Position numbers and translations under genes: made by a program
The notes under the pieces: generated by a model
The model's database searches: none
The model's input: the letters and a program-made list of their open reading frames with translations, nothing else
Told to the model about the DNA's origin: nothing
In this document: piece after piece, positions 35,110 through 47,271 of the stretch
Numbering within the stretch: the stretch's first letter is position 1
Layout: each line of letters starts with the position of its first letter
Assembly (NCBI GenBank): GCA_028095005.1
Contig: CM051463.1
Coordinates: 64,704,251-64,768,250, forward strand
Direction: 5' to 3'
Source: Rhynchospora pubera
Lineage: Eukaryota > Streptophyta > Magnoliopsida > Poales > Cyperaceae
Length of the DNA: 64,000 bases

Positions 35110-35878
35110 ATAAATTATTTCATTTGTGTCCCATTTTTTCCTTCGTTCTGAACATGAAATATTAATTGTTTGGGATAACTAGTACAATAAAAATAGGGCT
35201 CTGTAAAAATTGCTGGTGCGTATATTTAGAGAATTGAGACCGACGAGACTTTTCGACTCTCCTTTTCTATATCTGACGAAGTTAATTATCGCGTACATGA
35301 ATAGTTGGACATGAACTCACAGTCTGCGTCTCCTCGGCTTTGGTGGTGCAATAGTTGCAACTTAGTGATTACAGAAGTTGTACCGTTTATATATCAATAA
35401 AATTCTACCGTTCTTAAATAAATAAATAAATAAATAAATAAAAATATAATGAAGTTTCAGGAAGAAATAATAATATCAGAGGAAAAAAAAAGCTTAATAA
35501 GAAGTTTGAGAAGCTAGATGCTGTACGTACCCTCACTTAATTGCAAAATAAATAACAGTAAAAACCGAAGTAGAATAAAATGATGAATTTATTTTTTTAT
35601 TGTTACTCTTTCGTAGAATAATATTATGTTCATAATGATGAATAAAACAGTATAAACCGAAGTAGAATAATATTCTTCTACTTTTTTTTTTGAAACAATA
35701 TTATGTTCATAATGATGTAACTAGTTTATTAAAATAATATTCTTGCACATTATTTAAGACGTTTGTAATGATGCTTGTCCAAAATTACAAAATACAAAAT
35801 AAATGAAAAGACTTTGATGAAATAATAAATGTGCGTGCCTAGCTACTTATTTTGAAAGAACTTTGTAATACCAAACGA
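35110..35878. other. Intergenic; promoter region of helicase gene B
   Basis: 35225-35400 and about 35820-35880 match the upstream DNA of gene A (26770-26930 and 27550-27620). An (AAAT)n microsatellite occupies about 35416-35444. No gene is seen. Confidence 0.6.
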
Positions 35879-35879
35879 A

Positions 35880-35889
35880 CTATATATAG
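35880..35889 (+). promoter_or_regulatory. TATA box of helicase gene B
   Basis: CTATATATAG after CCAAACGAA, aligned with the TATA box of gene A. The leader that follows contains a local duplication of ACTCTGCTTCTAACTT (about 35968 and 35996). Confidence 0.6.
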
Positions 35890-36043
35890 CTCAGTTGCTC
35901 TTTGCTGGATCCCCATCATACATTTCACAAGAAGAGCGACTCTCTGTCTCCCGTTATTTGTCTACTACTCTGCTTCTAACTTTTTTTGAAGGCTTACTCT
36001 GCTTCTAACTTGAAAATAGGGGAGAAGAATAAGAGAAGAAAAA

Positions 36044-39000
36044 ATGAATGAATATTTCATCAATGAGTCTCCCTTATTTAAAGGTAAAGATGATAAGCAA
36101 GAGCGCCGGAACTTGTCCAATACTGTTTTCTCCTGGACACTGAGTGACATATTTAACAAAAATCTCTACAAGAATGAGGTAAACAAACTCTTATATTTTG
36201 AGGAATGTCTCATTGTCGATGACCTTCACTAATTAGGAACCACGTTATATATCTTTAATTTATGTTATTTTTTGACCGTTATAACTATTTTAATTGAAAA
36301 GGATCAAATTTAGAGTTTGGTTCTCTCTTTACTTTTCCTTGTCCCAAATAATGTTTCTTCCTAGACTAGATTCTTATGACTTTTATTGCACGATTTGAAA
36401 ATTAGAGGTGTAATACTGTTAACGTAGTAAACTAGTAATAATATTGTTTCATTATCTCCTAGATTAAGAAGATACCGAGGACTTTTACATCTTTCAGCGA
36501 GTATGTGAACTATTTCACTGTTCCACTGATGGAGGAGACACGAGCTGACATGTGCTCAGCACTAGAAGGTTTTTCAAATGCTCCATACATCGAAATACTC
36601 AGAGTGCATCATGCAAAGGATAAATCATACAATATATTAGTTGCAAACCCAGTGAAGGGAAAAAATTCAAGAGAAACTTATGTGCCTAAGGAGGCAGACA
36701 TAGTTGTTCTGTCGAAAGAAATACCAAACCATATATCTGATTTGTCACGTAATGGATGGCGCTATACAGTTGCAGTCATTAGTAAAGTTGGAGAAGAGGG
36801 ATCCCAGCTGTCAGATAATGATGCCATTATTAAAGTTTCACATGCATTTTCTTTTGATCTCGACTTTGAAACAAATCAGCTCAAAGAGCCTCTTTTTGCT
36901 GTGTTTCTGTTTAACATTCTAACAAATAATCGGATTTGGAAAATGCTCGACTCCGAGTTTGAAATTTCCAACAGCATTATCAGGAAGGTCTTTAGTTACA
37001 GTTCTGTGGTGAGTAAATCAAAGGTGATACAATTTTGTATGTTTAATGACAAATTGGTGTCCCATATAAACATCTCTTGTGAATTAATCACATATTTTTA
37101 TCCAATATATACCTTTGCATTACCTTTCTCTAAATAGGATATTTCTACATCCTGATATAGATCGATCATGGACAGTTTATACCTTCTGTGTTTAAATGCT
37201 TGCCTGTTTATATGACTTGTCATCTGCTAGAATGAAGTCGGCTTCTTTGATTTGATTGACCTAATTTTGAATGAATACCAGATTATTAAAGAAAATGAAC
37301 GGCATTCAAACAATTTAAACTAACAAAACTCTGTCTCAAGTCTACTCTGGTCTATAATTATCATCATCATCATCATTTAGTATATATTTGTTTAACCTTT
37401 CTTTTTTGCAGGGTGTCAGGGAAGACAACATATTGCCTAAGGTATCTGGAGTTCTGCAGAATGCATCCCAAAAAGAAATTGTGGATATCTTTTTAAGATG
37501 GAACCTGAATGATTCTCAGTTAAATGCTATTCTAGATTGTGCTTCTTCTATGGAACAACTAACAAGCTCTCTGAAGCTGATCTGGGGTCCGCCTGGAACT
37601 GGAAAAACTAAGACAATTAGCATGCTATTATACCTCATGCTAATTAAAAATTGCCGAACAGTTACATGTGCTCCAACGAATACAGCTGTGGTAGAGGTGG
37701 CCGCTCGGCTTCTGAACCTGGTTGAAGATTCATCAGACCTCTTTCAGAGTGACATTGCATTATTTGGAAACAAGGATCGGATGAGGATAGATGGAGGTCT
37801 CTCAAAAATTTTCTTGGAGGACCGTGTTGGTCGGCTCTTGAAATGCTTCATGCCACATACGGGTATTCGACACTGCATCAGTACCATGATTGATATCTTT
37901 CAGAAATGTGAATTGCAATATGAATTGTACATCAATAATATAAAAGTGATTGATGATGGGTGCAAAGAAATGTATTATGAATGCCAAGATGATTTGGGCC
38001 GAGAAGTCATAGAAGATGTGTCCAGAGAAGTAATGGATGATAAGTGCACTGAAGTGACAACAGATGCTGGGTGCAGTGAAGTGATGTCACTTACTGAGTA
38101 TGTTAAAACCCGGTTTGTAGTACTAGCAAGAGATTTGAAATATTTTATAGTGGTATTCTTGAATGATTTTCCAAGAGCTTTGATTTCTCAAAAGGCACTA
38201 AGAGAAATGCATGAGACACTAAAATTATTAGAGATCATGGAGGATCTAATGTATAATTCCAGTAATGCTGATAGAATTATCGAAATGCAACTTAAGACCG
38301 AAGTTCTGAGCACCCCAGCCATCTCATCAATAGGCAATTTGAAAAATGTAATAGCAAGAAGCAGCATTAGCTTTTTTCATCTGGTGCTTGCGAGAGATCT
38401 TTTCCTTGAAAAATTGCGGTTTTTATCTGGGCGCTTATCTATTCCAAAAACAATTGAAAGGCGTTCAATTGAAGACTTTGTGTTACAACATGTGCGTAGT
38501 GTTTTGTGCACTGCTTCTAGTTCGTTCAAGCTCCATCGTGTGAATATGATAAATAGGCCACTTGAAGTTGTAGTCGTTGACGAGGCAGCACAACTCAAAG
38601 AATCTGAATCTTTGATACCCCTGCAGCTACCTGGGATCAAACATGCTGTGCTTATTGGAGACGAGTTTCAACTTCCTGCTCTGGTCAAAAGCAAGGTATT
38701 TTTATTTTCTTATTAGACAGATGCTCAAACATGCTGTATGTGCTTATAGGAATGTGTATATTTTTAATGTGTGCATGCATTCCTCTTTTGCTACCTATGA
38801 CATTGTATTTATTATTTTAATATATTTCCAAAAGTGATCACCAATATGCACTATAGTATGAGAAAAGTTTATCATCAGATTTATTAGATAGCTGGATGCC
38901 TGGATCGCCTATATCATGCTTGCATAATGTCATGCGTTACTACTTGAAATTTTTGAAGAAATGTGTATCAAAATTGTGCTTAGCTGAGAAAATTCAGATT

Positions 39001-41052
39001 AATGCTATTTTATTATATAAAATTATAAGTACTTCATTACTATTATACATTAGAAATGATATATAAAAATATTTAGTATTTGTAGTATAAGTGTGATCAG
39101 CATATTGTATTATATCAACTTTGTTTTCAATGTTGTAGATTTCTGAGGAGGCTTATTTTGGAAGGAGTCTTTTTGAGCGACTAAGCTCATTGGGATGTAG
39201 TAAGCACCTCCTTGACATTCAGTACCGAATGCATCCATCAATTAGCAAATTTCCTGTTTCCAATTTTTACAACAATCACATATCAGACGGCCCTAACGTT
39301 ACAAGCCCAGCATATGAGAAGAAATATTTGACAGGGCAGTTGTACGGCACATATTCATTCATAGATGTTCAACAGGGGAAGGAAACAACTGATAAACATG
39401 GGAGAAGCTTAAGAAACCCAATTGAAGTTGCTGCCGTGGTTCACATTGTAAAGGCGTTGTTCAAAAGTGAGTGCTCAGTAGCATTTAATTGATTTTAATT
39501 AGCCTATATCATAGTCTCACATTTTGCCCATGGTTGATTACTTGTTTAAGATGTATTGCTCCTTCTAAGGTGTTGCATCCCTTCTCTTTTACAGTTTTAC
39601 CAATTGCTTTCCTTGGCCAGTAGTTTTGTTGGACAATCATTTTACAATTGGAAATCTTATTAAAATAATTATTTAAAATTATGGAATATTAAATATACAT
39701 GGAGTTCTATTATTTGTTCGTGATAATCAACCTTGTAACTTTGTGCTGCCATTTTTTACTGCCATTGCAACAGAATCTGCGTACTCGGGACAAAATATCA
39801 CTCTGGGTGTGGTTTCACCCTATAATGCACAAGTAAAATTAATTCAGGAGAAACTTGGGAAAACATACGACTCGTGTGAGGGATTCAAAGTGAAGGTCAG
39901 GTCAATTGACGGTTTTCAAGGTGGAGAAGAGGACGTAATAATATTTTCTACTGTAAGAAGCAACACGACTGGAAATGTTGGGTTCTTGTCCAACATCAAC
40001 CGTACTAATGTTGCCCTTACAAGAGCTAAGTAAGTCTACTGTTCCTGAAAAGTTCTTACAATCTTTGATATTGCTATTGTTTGTTCCTAGTACTGACTGT
40101 GGCGCTTTGCGCTAACTCATTTTGATTAAGTAATTTTAATGAACTTTAGCATTTCCCTAGTCCTCAACTTGCAGCTTGCTATATAGTCTTGCAGAAAACT
40201 ATTACTGACTAATTGGCTACCAATGAATCCTACCCATTTGAAGTAATTAATAAGTGTTTGTTTCTTAATTTGCTTTTTGGTTTCTTTATATCCTATTTAT
40301 TGTTCCAAATTTTAGAATGCTTAATTTAGATCTCATTAAAAATTAAGTAACGTACAAAATTGTTATGGAAGATGCGCTTCACTATTACTAATATAAATCA
40401 CATGGATATTATATATTTAATTTTTTTCCTCTTGTATTTCTGACTTCTAATCAGAATCTGTTCCTTGTTTGACTGAAGTTGGTAATCTTTTTGTACTCAG
40501 GCATTGCCTCTATATAATAGGAAATGCTACTACACTCTCAAAGAGTAAGTCTGTTTGGAAAAAGATTGTTTCTGATGCCAAAAACCGTGGTTGCCTTTTC
40601 AAGTCTGAAGACGACAGAGACCTGCAGAATGCAATAATTAGAGCTGTTATAGAACAAGACGACCTCGAAGATGCCATTAATTTTGATTCTCTTCGTATAA
40701 GCGGAACAAAGTCCAAGGTAAATGTCATAAGATTAATTATAGAAAAATTTAAAGACTCGACAGGGTGTCATAAGATTAATACTGTTTCAGTTTGGTCCTA
40801 GTTTGCCTGTATACTTATTTATTAAAACAGGTGACTAGATGGCTAGTTCTTCTTCTTTTTTTATTTCTCTTTTGGGGTTTTCCTCTATAATTGCAACTTT
40901 TTAATGTGCACGGTTGTTAATTTTTTTATAGTGCTACTTAGTTTTGTTCACTTAATATTTATTTGCATATAAGTTTCTAAATGAAGTTTGATTTTTGTGT
41001 ACAGGGATCTAACTGGCTGTCGCGCTCCTCCAGTAAAAAGAAGAATCATTAA
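36044..41052 (+). CDS. SEN1-like superfamily-1 RNA/DNA helicase, copy B
   Basis: Seven exons with the same phases as copy A: 36044-36178, 36463-37008, 37412-38695, 39139-39466, 39774-40029, 40501-40717, 41005-41052; 937 aa, no frame break. Motifs: Walker A GPPGTGKT (about 286-293), CAPTNTAVVEVAAR, VVDEAAQ (615-621), GDEFQLPALV, LLDIQYRMHP, SIDGFQGGEEDVI and NVALTRAKHCLYIIGN. Exons 4-7 have identical lengths in both copies; exon 6 proteins differ at about 7 of 72 residues. Exon 3 is longer than in A because of an acidic, Cys-containing insert with repeated (R/T/S)EV motifs (near 37970-38085) and ten extra residues near its start. It is likely an active helicase; function unknown. Confidence 0.9.
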
Positions 41053-42387
41053 ATGCTGAAGCAGGCTTCAGGAACTCAGATCGTACTGCTTTGAATTTGA
41101 ATCATTTTGAGATTATAGTTTAGTAGATCAGACCAAGCATTTTGGAACTTGATAGTATTATTGCTGGTTTGCCTGGTTATTTTTTTTGGCCACTAGATCC
41201 TTAACTATTTTATTTCTAATGTAGCTGATTGGTACTTCATCTTGGAATATTTGATGTTTGCTACTTTGCTTGATTAATTATAGAATATTTTGATAGTCAC
41301 AGATTGAACGCCAACTCAATTAGCATCATAGTATCAATTTTTTTGCTCACTTTTTAATTATATTGCAATTATTGGGTAACTAAAAGGAAATAAATCAAGC
41401 CAATGAAACGATTATTAAAATTAAATCCCTTTTTTTTCATTCAATGTTTCGTTGTGTGAGTGTCTAGTCGATGACACATATATAACATGCTCACTTGAAC
41501 GAACTTCACAAATAGTGACAGACTGACAGCATATGACCTTGTGTAGATGGAGCAAACAAACCAGTTCATGTCCGGTCGGGTCTTAATCTGACTTGAGTTT
41601 CATATTGATACTTGGCTGGTTCTGTTTTGTTTTTGCAACTTTCAACGGGGTTGTACATAGTACATACTGATAAGTCGTGTGGTATTTCTTTGGGTAAAGT
41701 TTTATCATTAAGAACTATTGTCTTTCAGTGAAAAACGGTAACAAAAAAAACATGACTAAAGTGTGCCGATCCGAAATATAATATCATATTCTTATTTTAT
41801 TTCTAGGAGTTTTGTTTGTTTAATTATTTCCTTATGAATGAATGTTCTCAATGAAACACTACAACAGAAATGAATCAGCATGAATAGGAAAAGTACTGGA
41901 CATATTTGGTCTAGGCTGAAGATCATTAAAATTTCCTTATTTACACGATAAAATTCATTAACATGCCCATCATCCCACAAAAGAAATTTCTTTTAAAGAT
42001 TTTTAAAAGAAGGATAATCGTTGCATGACCTTTAAAAAGGAAAAAAAAAGAATTCTATTTCTTTTTCTTAATAAAACCTGTACTTTTCATCTTATGTAAA
42101 AACCAACAAATAAACTTTAAATTAAGAATATATACCCATATCTCCTATTTGTACATGTATAAATTTTTTTAAAAAAAATAATACTAAGTTGATTAAAAAA
42201 AAAAAGTACACTATGTAAGAGGTACAACAAACACCAGTGGTGATATATAGATCATAGACCACCTACTTTAGCATCTTTAGAATCTTCATTGGCTTCAAAT
42301 ACATACGCTTAAATGAAAAAAGAATAAAGAAATCCTAGAAAGTAAAATTATGGAAATTAAATAATAGTATCATAATCATTTATTATA
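41053..42387. other. 3' flank of helicase gene B and intergenic DNA
   Basis: Similarity to the 3' flank of copy A runs to about 41840 and then stops, marking the end of the second duplicated unit. The remainder is AT-rich without a gene. Confidence 0.55.
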
Positions 42388-43989
42388 GAGAAAATTAGTT
42401 TTATGCCACTCTAAAATAGCGCAATTTCAAATATGCCATCACAAAATGACTAATTCTAGATATGCCATCATAAAACAACACAAATTAGTTTTATGCCACT
42501 ATTTTCAATTAAAACAAATTAAAAATTAATTTTTTTGTCAGATCTTTTGATAATTCCTAGAATACCGTTATAAAAAGTAGAGAAAATTGGTTTTATGCCA
42601 CTCCAAAACAATCAAATTCTAAATATGCCATCACAAAACAACTAATTGGATATATGCCATCATAAAATAAAACAAATTGGTTTTATGCCACTATTTTCAA
42701 TTTAAAGCATATTAGAATTTATTTTGTAATGTCAGTTTTTTTATAATTCCTAAAATACCCTTAGATTGCATCTGAATCGATCAACAAAAAAAAGTTCCCT
42801 TCGTTTATCATTTTTTTGCTTTGGCGGTGGAGGCGATAGAGTTCTGTCGGCGGCAATGGAGTTTTGCACACGGAGCAGCGCGGCAGCACGCGGTACAGTC
42901 GAACGAACTTTGCCGCAAGGAGAGAAGAGACACGCCACGGCACGCAGCTGGACGCCTGACAATATCTCCGAACTCTAACCCTAACCTTTACATATAGATC
43001 CGTTTAGGTGATGGTTTTTTCTTCCATTTTGTTTTGTCGTTTCCGTTCTTTGCCTTATCTCTACTAGCTTTTTCTTCTTTGTTTTTTTTTCCGTCATTTT
43101 TTCTTTTGAATTGGAACTATTTTACACCCAATTGAACGGGTTAAATTTAGACCTGCTTTGCAAATAAATGAATTTCTTTTAACCAGATTTTTTTCTATTA
43201 ACATATTATGCATAATTTGGAAAAATGCATGCTTATCAGAGATTGTTCAATGAAATTGAGGTTTGCAATTACTGCTGCAAATTCTGTAATGAAGCTCGTC
43301 TGCTGCAAGGCAGGTGATTTCAGAGTTAGGAGGTAGCTAAGAAGGCATGGTTATTGAAACCCGGATTCCCAATCCTATTTCGTAGGAATTTTGCTGATCA
43401 TTATATGTTCAAACTTAAATTTTGCTTTTGTTTAAACTTGATTATCTGCCTATGTGTACAATGAAAGAATTGCACACTCCTTTTTCAGGTTGAGGAAGAT
43501 CACTTTTTCAAAAATTGAAGCATGAAACTATTTAGAAGAATTTGAGCTTGTGGCCAGAACCAGTAAACAACGTAACAGTTGGATATCACTTTTGTAAATA
43601 TTTTGTGGCAAAACTTAATTAGGATTTTAGAAAGCAATTGCCATTTTGATTGTAAATTAGAAATTATCTATTTTTTGTGAATGTATTTGTCACATATTTT
43701 TCATGAGTGTAATGGATTATTTTGAATTATAAGGTTAAAAATGAACTTAATATATTGTCAATGGTATAAAAATAATTATTATTATTTTGAATTAGTTCTT
43801 TTCGGATGACATTTCTTGAATTTTTATGTTTTGTGGTGCCATATATAAAAGGGTAATATGGTCAATTTAGTTGGTTGATGGCATAAAACTAATTATTATT
43901 GTTTTGCGGTGGCATAAAACTAATTAGTTGTTTTGTGATGGCATATCTCCAATTTCAAACTTTTGGAGTGGCATAAACCAAATTTCCCC
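42388..43989. mobile_element. Non-autonomous TIR element, ATGCCATC family, copy 1
   Basis: Long inverted ends made of repeated words (TTTTATGCCACT, ATATGCCATCA, AAAACAACTAATT) bound a 1.6 kb element; left end GAGAAAATTAG, right end (inverted) GGGGAAATTTGG. Near the left end is a GC-rich island (42820-42960) with GGAGGCGATAGAG and AGGAGAGAAGAGAC, shared in part with copies 2 and 3. No transposase is seen. Superfamily is uncertain (MULE-like is possible); no clear target duplication. Confidence 0.7.
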
Positions 43990-44027
43990 AAAGTATTACA
44001 TCTCTGATTGATAAAAGATAATAATAA

Positions 44028-45082
44028 AAAAAAAAACAGTTGTGTTCTCTTTGTTTCTTCCTTTTTGGTTTGGTGGAGGAGACAGATTTTGCACGATAGA
44101 GAGACGAACTTCACAGCCAGGAGAGAAGAGACGCAGCCCATCAGGAAGGTCGCGTAACTATCAGCCACCCCCCAAATTTGACGGACCCCCAAGTTCCCAA
44201 CAATACTTTCTAATCCTACCCTAACCCTATTGTGGATTCACTGTGTTGAAATCTTAATTTTTTCCATCATTTCCTACTGTCGCCTCCTCCCTGCTGATTA
44301 TTTAGGTCTCGTAAATTTTCTACTGGCTCTCGTAAATTTTGTATTTGATTTCTTTCAAATTTTATCCAATATTCAACTGGGAGTATTAATGTTCTTGATG
44401 TGGAACCAGTGATATCAACAAGCAAGATACTGGTTGGTTAGACCAGATTTGAAGAAAACGCAAAATGGAACTATACCAAAACTTTGTAGATGAATAAGCA
44501 TAATAAATTCACTAGTGACGTCTGAATTACAACGAAACTAAACTGGAATTTGGATACAGGATTGAAAGGAAATAAGAGTAAAAGGGATAGAATGAGTCAT
44601 TTCACATATGGATTCTCGATAAGAGAGAATGTGATAGAGAAACAGATTGTATAGACCTCTTTATGTAGACTATTAAATTCATTAAGGGGCTGTTTGAATT
44701 CCCCAAAGAATTTGGAAAATTTCATCTTCCTACCATAAATTTATTATAAACAATCCAAACTCTTTACAAAATTACACACTTCCCAATAAATTTATTCCTA
44801 GGAATTGCAACTTTCCCAAATTCCCCAAATTCCTAAGCGATCCAAACGGCCCCTAATATTCTTAGATGCTACTCTTGATTTAATTCTTCCTCAACGGCAA
44901 GTTTATATCTCTTCATAAGTCATAACCAGAATTATTCTTATAAGGATAATATGGTCATTTTAATCAGTCTGTTGTATAAAATTAATTTATGCGGTTTTGT
45001 AGTGGCATAAAACTAATTAGTCATTTTGCAATGGCATATCTCGAATTTTAAACTTTTGCAGTGGCATAAACCAAAATTCCTC
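44028..45082. mobile_element. Same TIR family, copy 2, left end missing, with nested MITE
   Basis: It shares GGTGGAGGAGACAG and AGGAGAGAAGAGACGCAG with copies 1 and 3 and ends with the family right end (GTGGCATAAAACTAATTAG, ATGGCATATCTC, GTGGCATAAACC). No left inverted end is found between it and copy 1. It is interrupted by a Tourist-like MITE at 44686. Confidence 0.6.
44686..44853. mobile_element. Tourist-like MITE nested in copy 2
   Basis: Inverted ends GGGGCTGTTTGAAT and (inverted) GGGGCCGTTTGGAT, flanked by TAA at 44683-44685 and 44854-44856. Length 168 bp. The PIF/Harbinger type is supported by the 3-bp TAA duplication. Confidence 0.85.
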
Positions 45083-45601
45083 TTTATTATAAATAGTTTC
45101 CTTCGTCTAATATTAATAAGTAATATTAAGACTTGAAGATACATAATATGCTTGTTCATCCTTTGTTCACTATCGAATGTTTTACAAAGTAAAAATTACT
45201 CGCCATTTTTAACAAAACAAATATGTAAAGAATTTGGTTCTTATGTCCAAACTTGAGAATTTATTTATATATAATAATATGGGAGGACTATTATCAAATA
45301 TATATCTTGGTCAAACCTGAAAAAAATATATAAATTTATAAGAGGACTATTATTGTTATCAAATACAAACTTAACCACTAAAAAGAACTATTACAAAATT
45401 AATAAAGGCTCAAAAAATATACACCGACACAATCCAACGCGTCCATAACAGCATATCCGGTATCCCACGTGCGTGGCAAAAGAGAGAGAGAGGGAGAGAA
45501 CAAAAAAAAAAAAAAAATCTTTAAACCACTAGAGCTAAAAGCTAAAACCAAAATCAAATCTTGACCAAACCATAACCGTCCATCTCCAATCCGGATTCGC
45601 T
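45083..45601 (+). promoter_or_regulatory. Probable RER1 promoter with G-box and GA tract
   Basis: A G-box CACGTG lies at 45466-45471 inside CCACGTGCGTGG, followed by a GA-rich tract (45481-45500) and an A run. The plus strand has no ATG from about 45284 to the RER1 start, which fits promoter plus leader. The transcription start cannot be placed. Confidence 0.45.
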
Positions 45602-45766
45602 GTTGCGCGACACGCGGTGTAGCACACTACGAGCCGTCTGATCTTGATCGGACGGTTCACTTTTTACGGGCCTACCAATCTAGGTTACACGCACGGGGCT
45701 CCCTTGTCCATTGGATCTTAATCAAACGGCCAGCATACCGCGCGACACGCTGTGTCGCGCGGCAGC
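45602..45766 (+). mobile_element. Foldback MITE immediately before RER1
   Basis: This is an inverted copy of the 9972-10123 MITE: arms of about 41 bp with GCGCGACAC and GCCGTCTGAT pair across the element, and the middle carries the complement of GTAACCTAGATTGG. It ends about 35 bp before the RER1 ATG. It has no ATG on the plus strand, so it could lie in the leader without adding upstream ORFs. Exact ends are uncertain. Confidence 0.72.
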
Positions 45767-45800
45767 GGATCTCAATTTGTCCATCTCCTCTCCAAATCCG

Positions 45801-47271
45801 ATGGAAAACCCTTCTTCCTCCTCCTCCGCCTCCGCCGCCGCGTCCGCCTCCGACGCCGATCCCGGCGCCCCCGTGCGGGAGGCACTCGCCTCCTTGGCGC
45901 GCCGCTACCAGCACCTCCTCGACCGCTCCACTCCCTTCGTGCGCGAGCGATGGTTCGGTCTCTTCGGCCTCGCGCTGCTCTACCTCCTGCGCGTGTGGCT
46001 CGTCGAAGGGTTTTACATCGTCACCTATGGATTGGGCATCTACTCGCTCGGTCAGCTTGTCGGGTTTCTCTCCCCCATGGTTGACCCCGAGATCCAGGAG
46101 TTGATCGATGGATCCGCTCCTTCGTTGCCTACGCGATCGACCGATGAGTTCCGTCCCTTCGTGAGGAGACTACCTGAGTTCAAGTTTTGGTATGCTTTAT
46201 TTTTTTTGTATAATTGTATTGATACCTCTGGTCCTGTTAATTGGATTAGTTCTTTGTTTGTATGGAGTATTATCTTCTCTTCTGCAAGGGTTGTAGGCTT
46301 TCCAATTGTGAATTGGAGTTACTGATGTGTGTTTAACTTTGATGGTTATAAAATTTTAAATTGTAGTCATGGTTGTTCATGGTATTGTCATGTTGTTTGA
46401 GCTTTTGTACAGTCCCTTTGTTACTTGAATTTTTAAATACATATAGTTTCATGGTTCCTTTCATGTGGATTTTTGAGGTTTCCTGTTCAGTTCAAATTTG
46501 CTAGTCTAGTTCAATGTCACAAAATTCCTGAATAATCATTGATTCAAATCTACACAAGAGATCTTGTATGCACCAATTCCACAATATATTTATTTATCTT
46601 AGATTAAAAGTGTCATATTGTATTGTTTAATAGGAATCAAGTTCCTGATTTTTTTTTTCTTTGGTAAAAGGGAAGAAAATACAAAAGTACTTAAGTGTTT
46701 TTATCTCCTGTGCAGGCATGCTTTGGCGAGAGCTTTTTGTATAGCATTTGTGATGACATTTTTCAGTGTTTTCGACGTACCAGTTTTCTGGCCAATTCTA
46801 CTCTTTTACTTCTGCGTGCTATTTTTTGTCACAATGAAGCGTCAGGTTCAGCATATGGTCAAGTACAAATACGTACCTTTCTCCTTTGGAAAACAAGTAA
46901 GTATCATTTGTAATTTGGAAAAAATCAATATTCTCTACAGTTTTCCTTGGTAAATACAGTCTTAAAGGATACCCGGGTTACATTCATTTCTCTAATTGGT
47001 CAGAGCACTCGTAATGGAGGGGTAGTATCTTTGTAGGAGCATTTTTATGTCCACTGATTAGTACTCTACTCTCTTGCAAAAAAGATAAAATAATTTTAGT
47101 AGTCTACTGAATTTGGGACTAGAAAAACATGGAAACAAAAATATTTCTATATTTTCAAATTTTAATTGAAAAATTTTTGGTGGTGTATACTAATCTCTCT
47201 CTCTCTCTCTCAAGCGATACGGTGGAAAGAGAGGAAGTGCTACAGAGGATGTTAGTCTAATGAAAGATTAA
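45801..47271 (+). CDS. RER1: RER1 family protein, Golgi-to-ER retrieval receptor
   Basis: Three exons: 45801-46189, 46716-46896, 47215-47271; 208 aa, within the 190-215 aa range of plant RER1 proteins. After a Ser/Ala-rich, low-complexity N-terminus the family core appears: YQHLLDRSTPFVRERW, a first hairpin pair of membrane segments (LFGLALLYLLRVW, FYIVTYGLGIY), the loop DEFRPFVRRLPEFKFW, a second pair (FCIAFVMTFFSVFDVPVFWP, ILLFYFCVLFFVTMK) and KYKYVPFSFGKQRYGGK. RER1 sorts ER membrane proteins back from the cis-Golgi in COPI vesicles. The start is the first ATG; the frame upstream has no ATG. Intron 2 ends in a (CT)n tract. The 5' exon is GC-rich compared with the rest. Confidence 0.95.

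Noticed and set aside
42970..42995. Telomere-like CTAACCCTAAC
   Set aside because: Only two units, and the same AACCCTAA word is common in plant leaders; not an interstitial telomere.
45711..45800. 30-codon N-terminal extension of RER1
   Set aside because: The frame is open but begins at TTG inside the MITE; the first ATG is at 45801, which gives a normal RER1 length.
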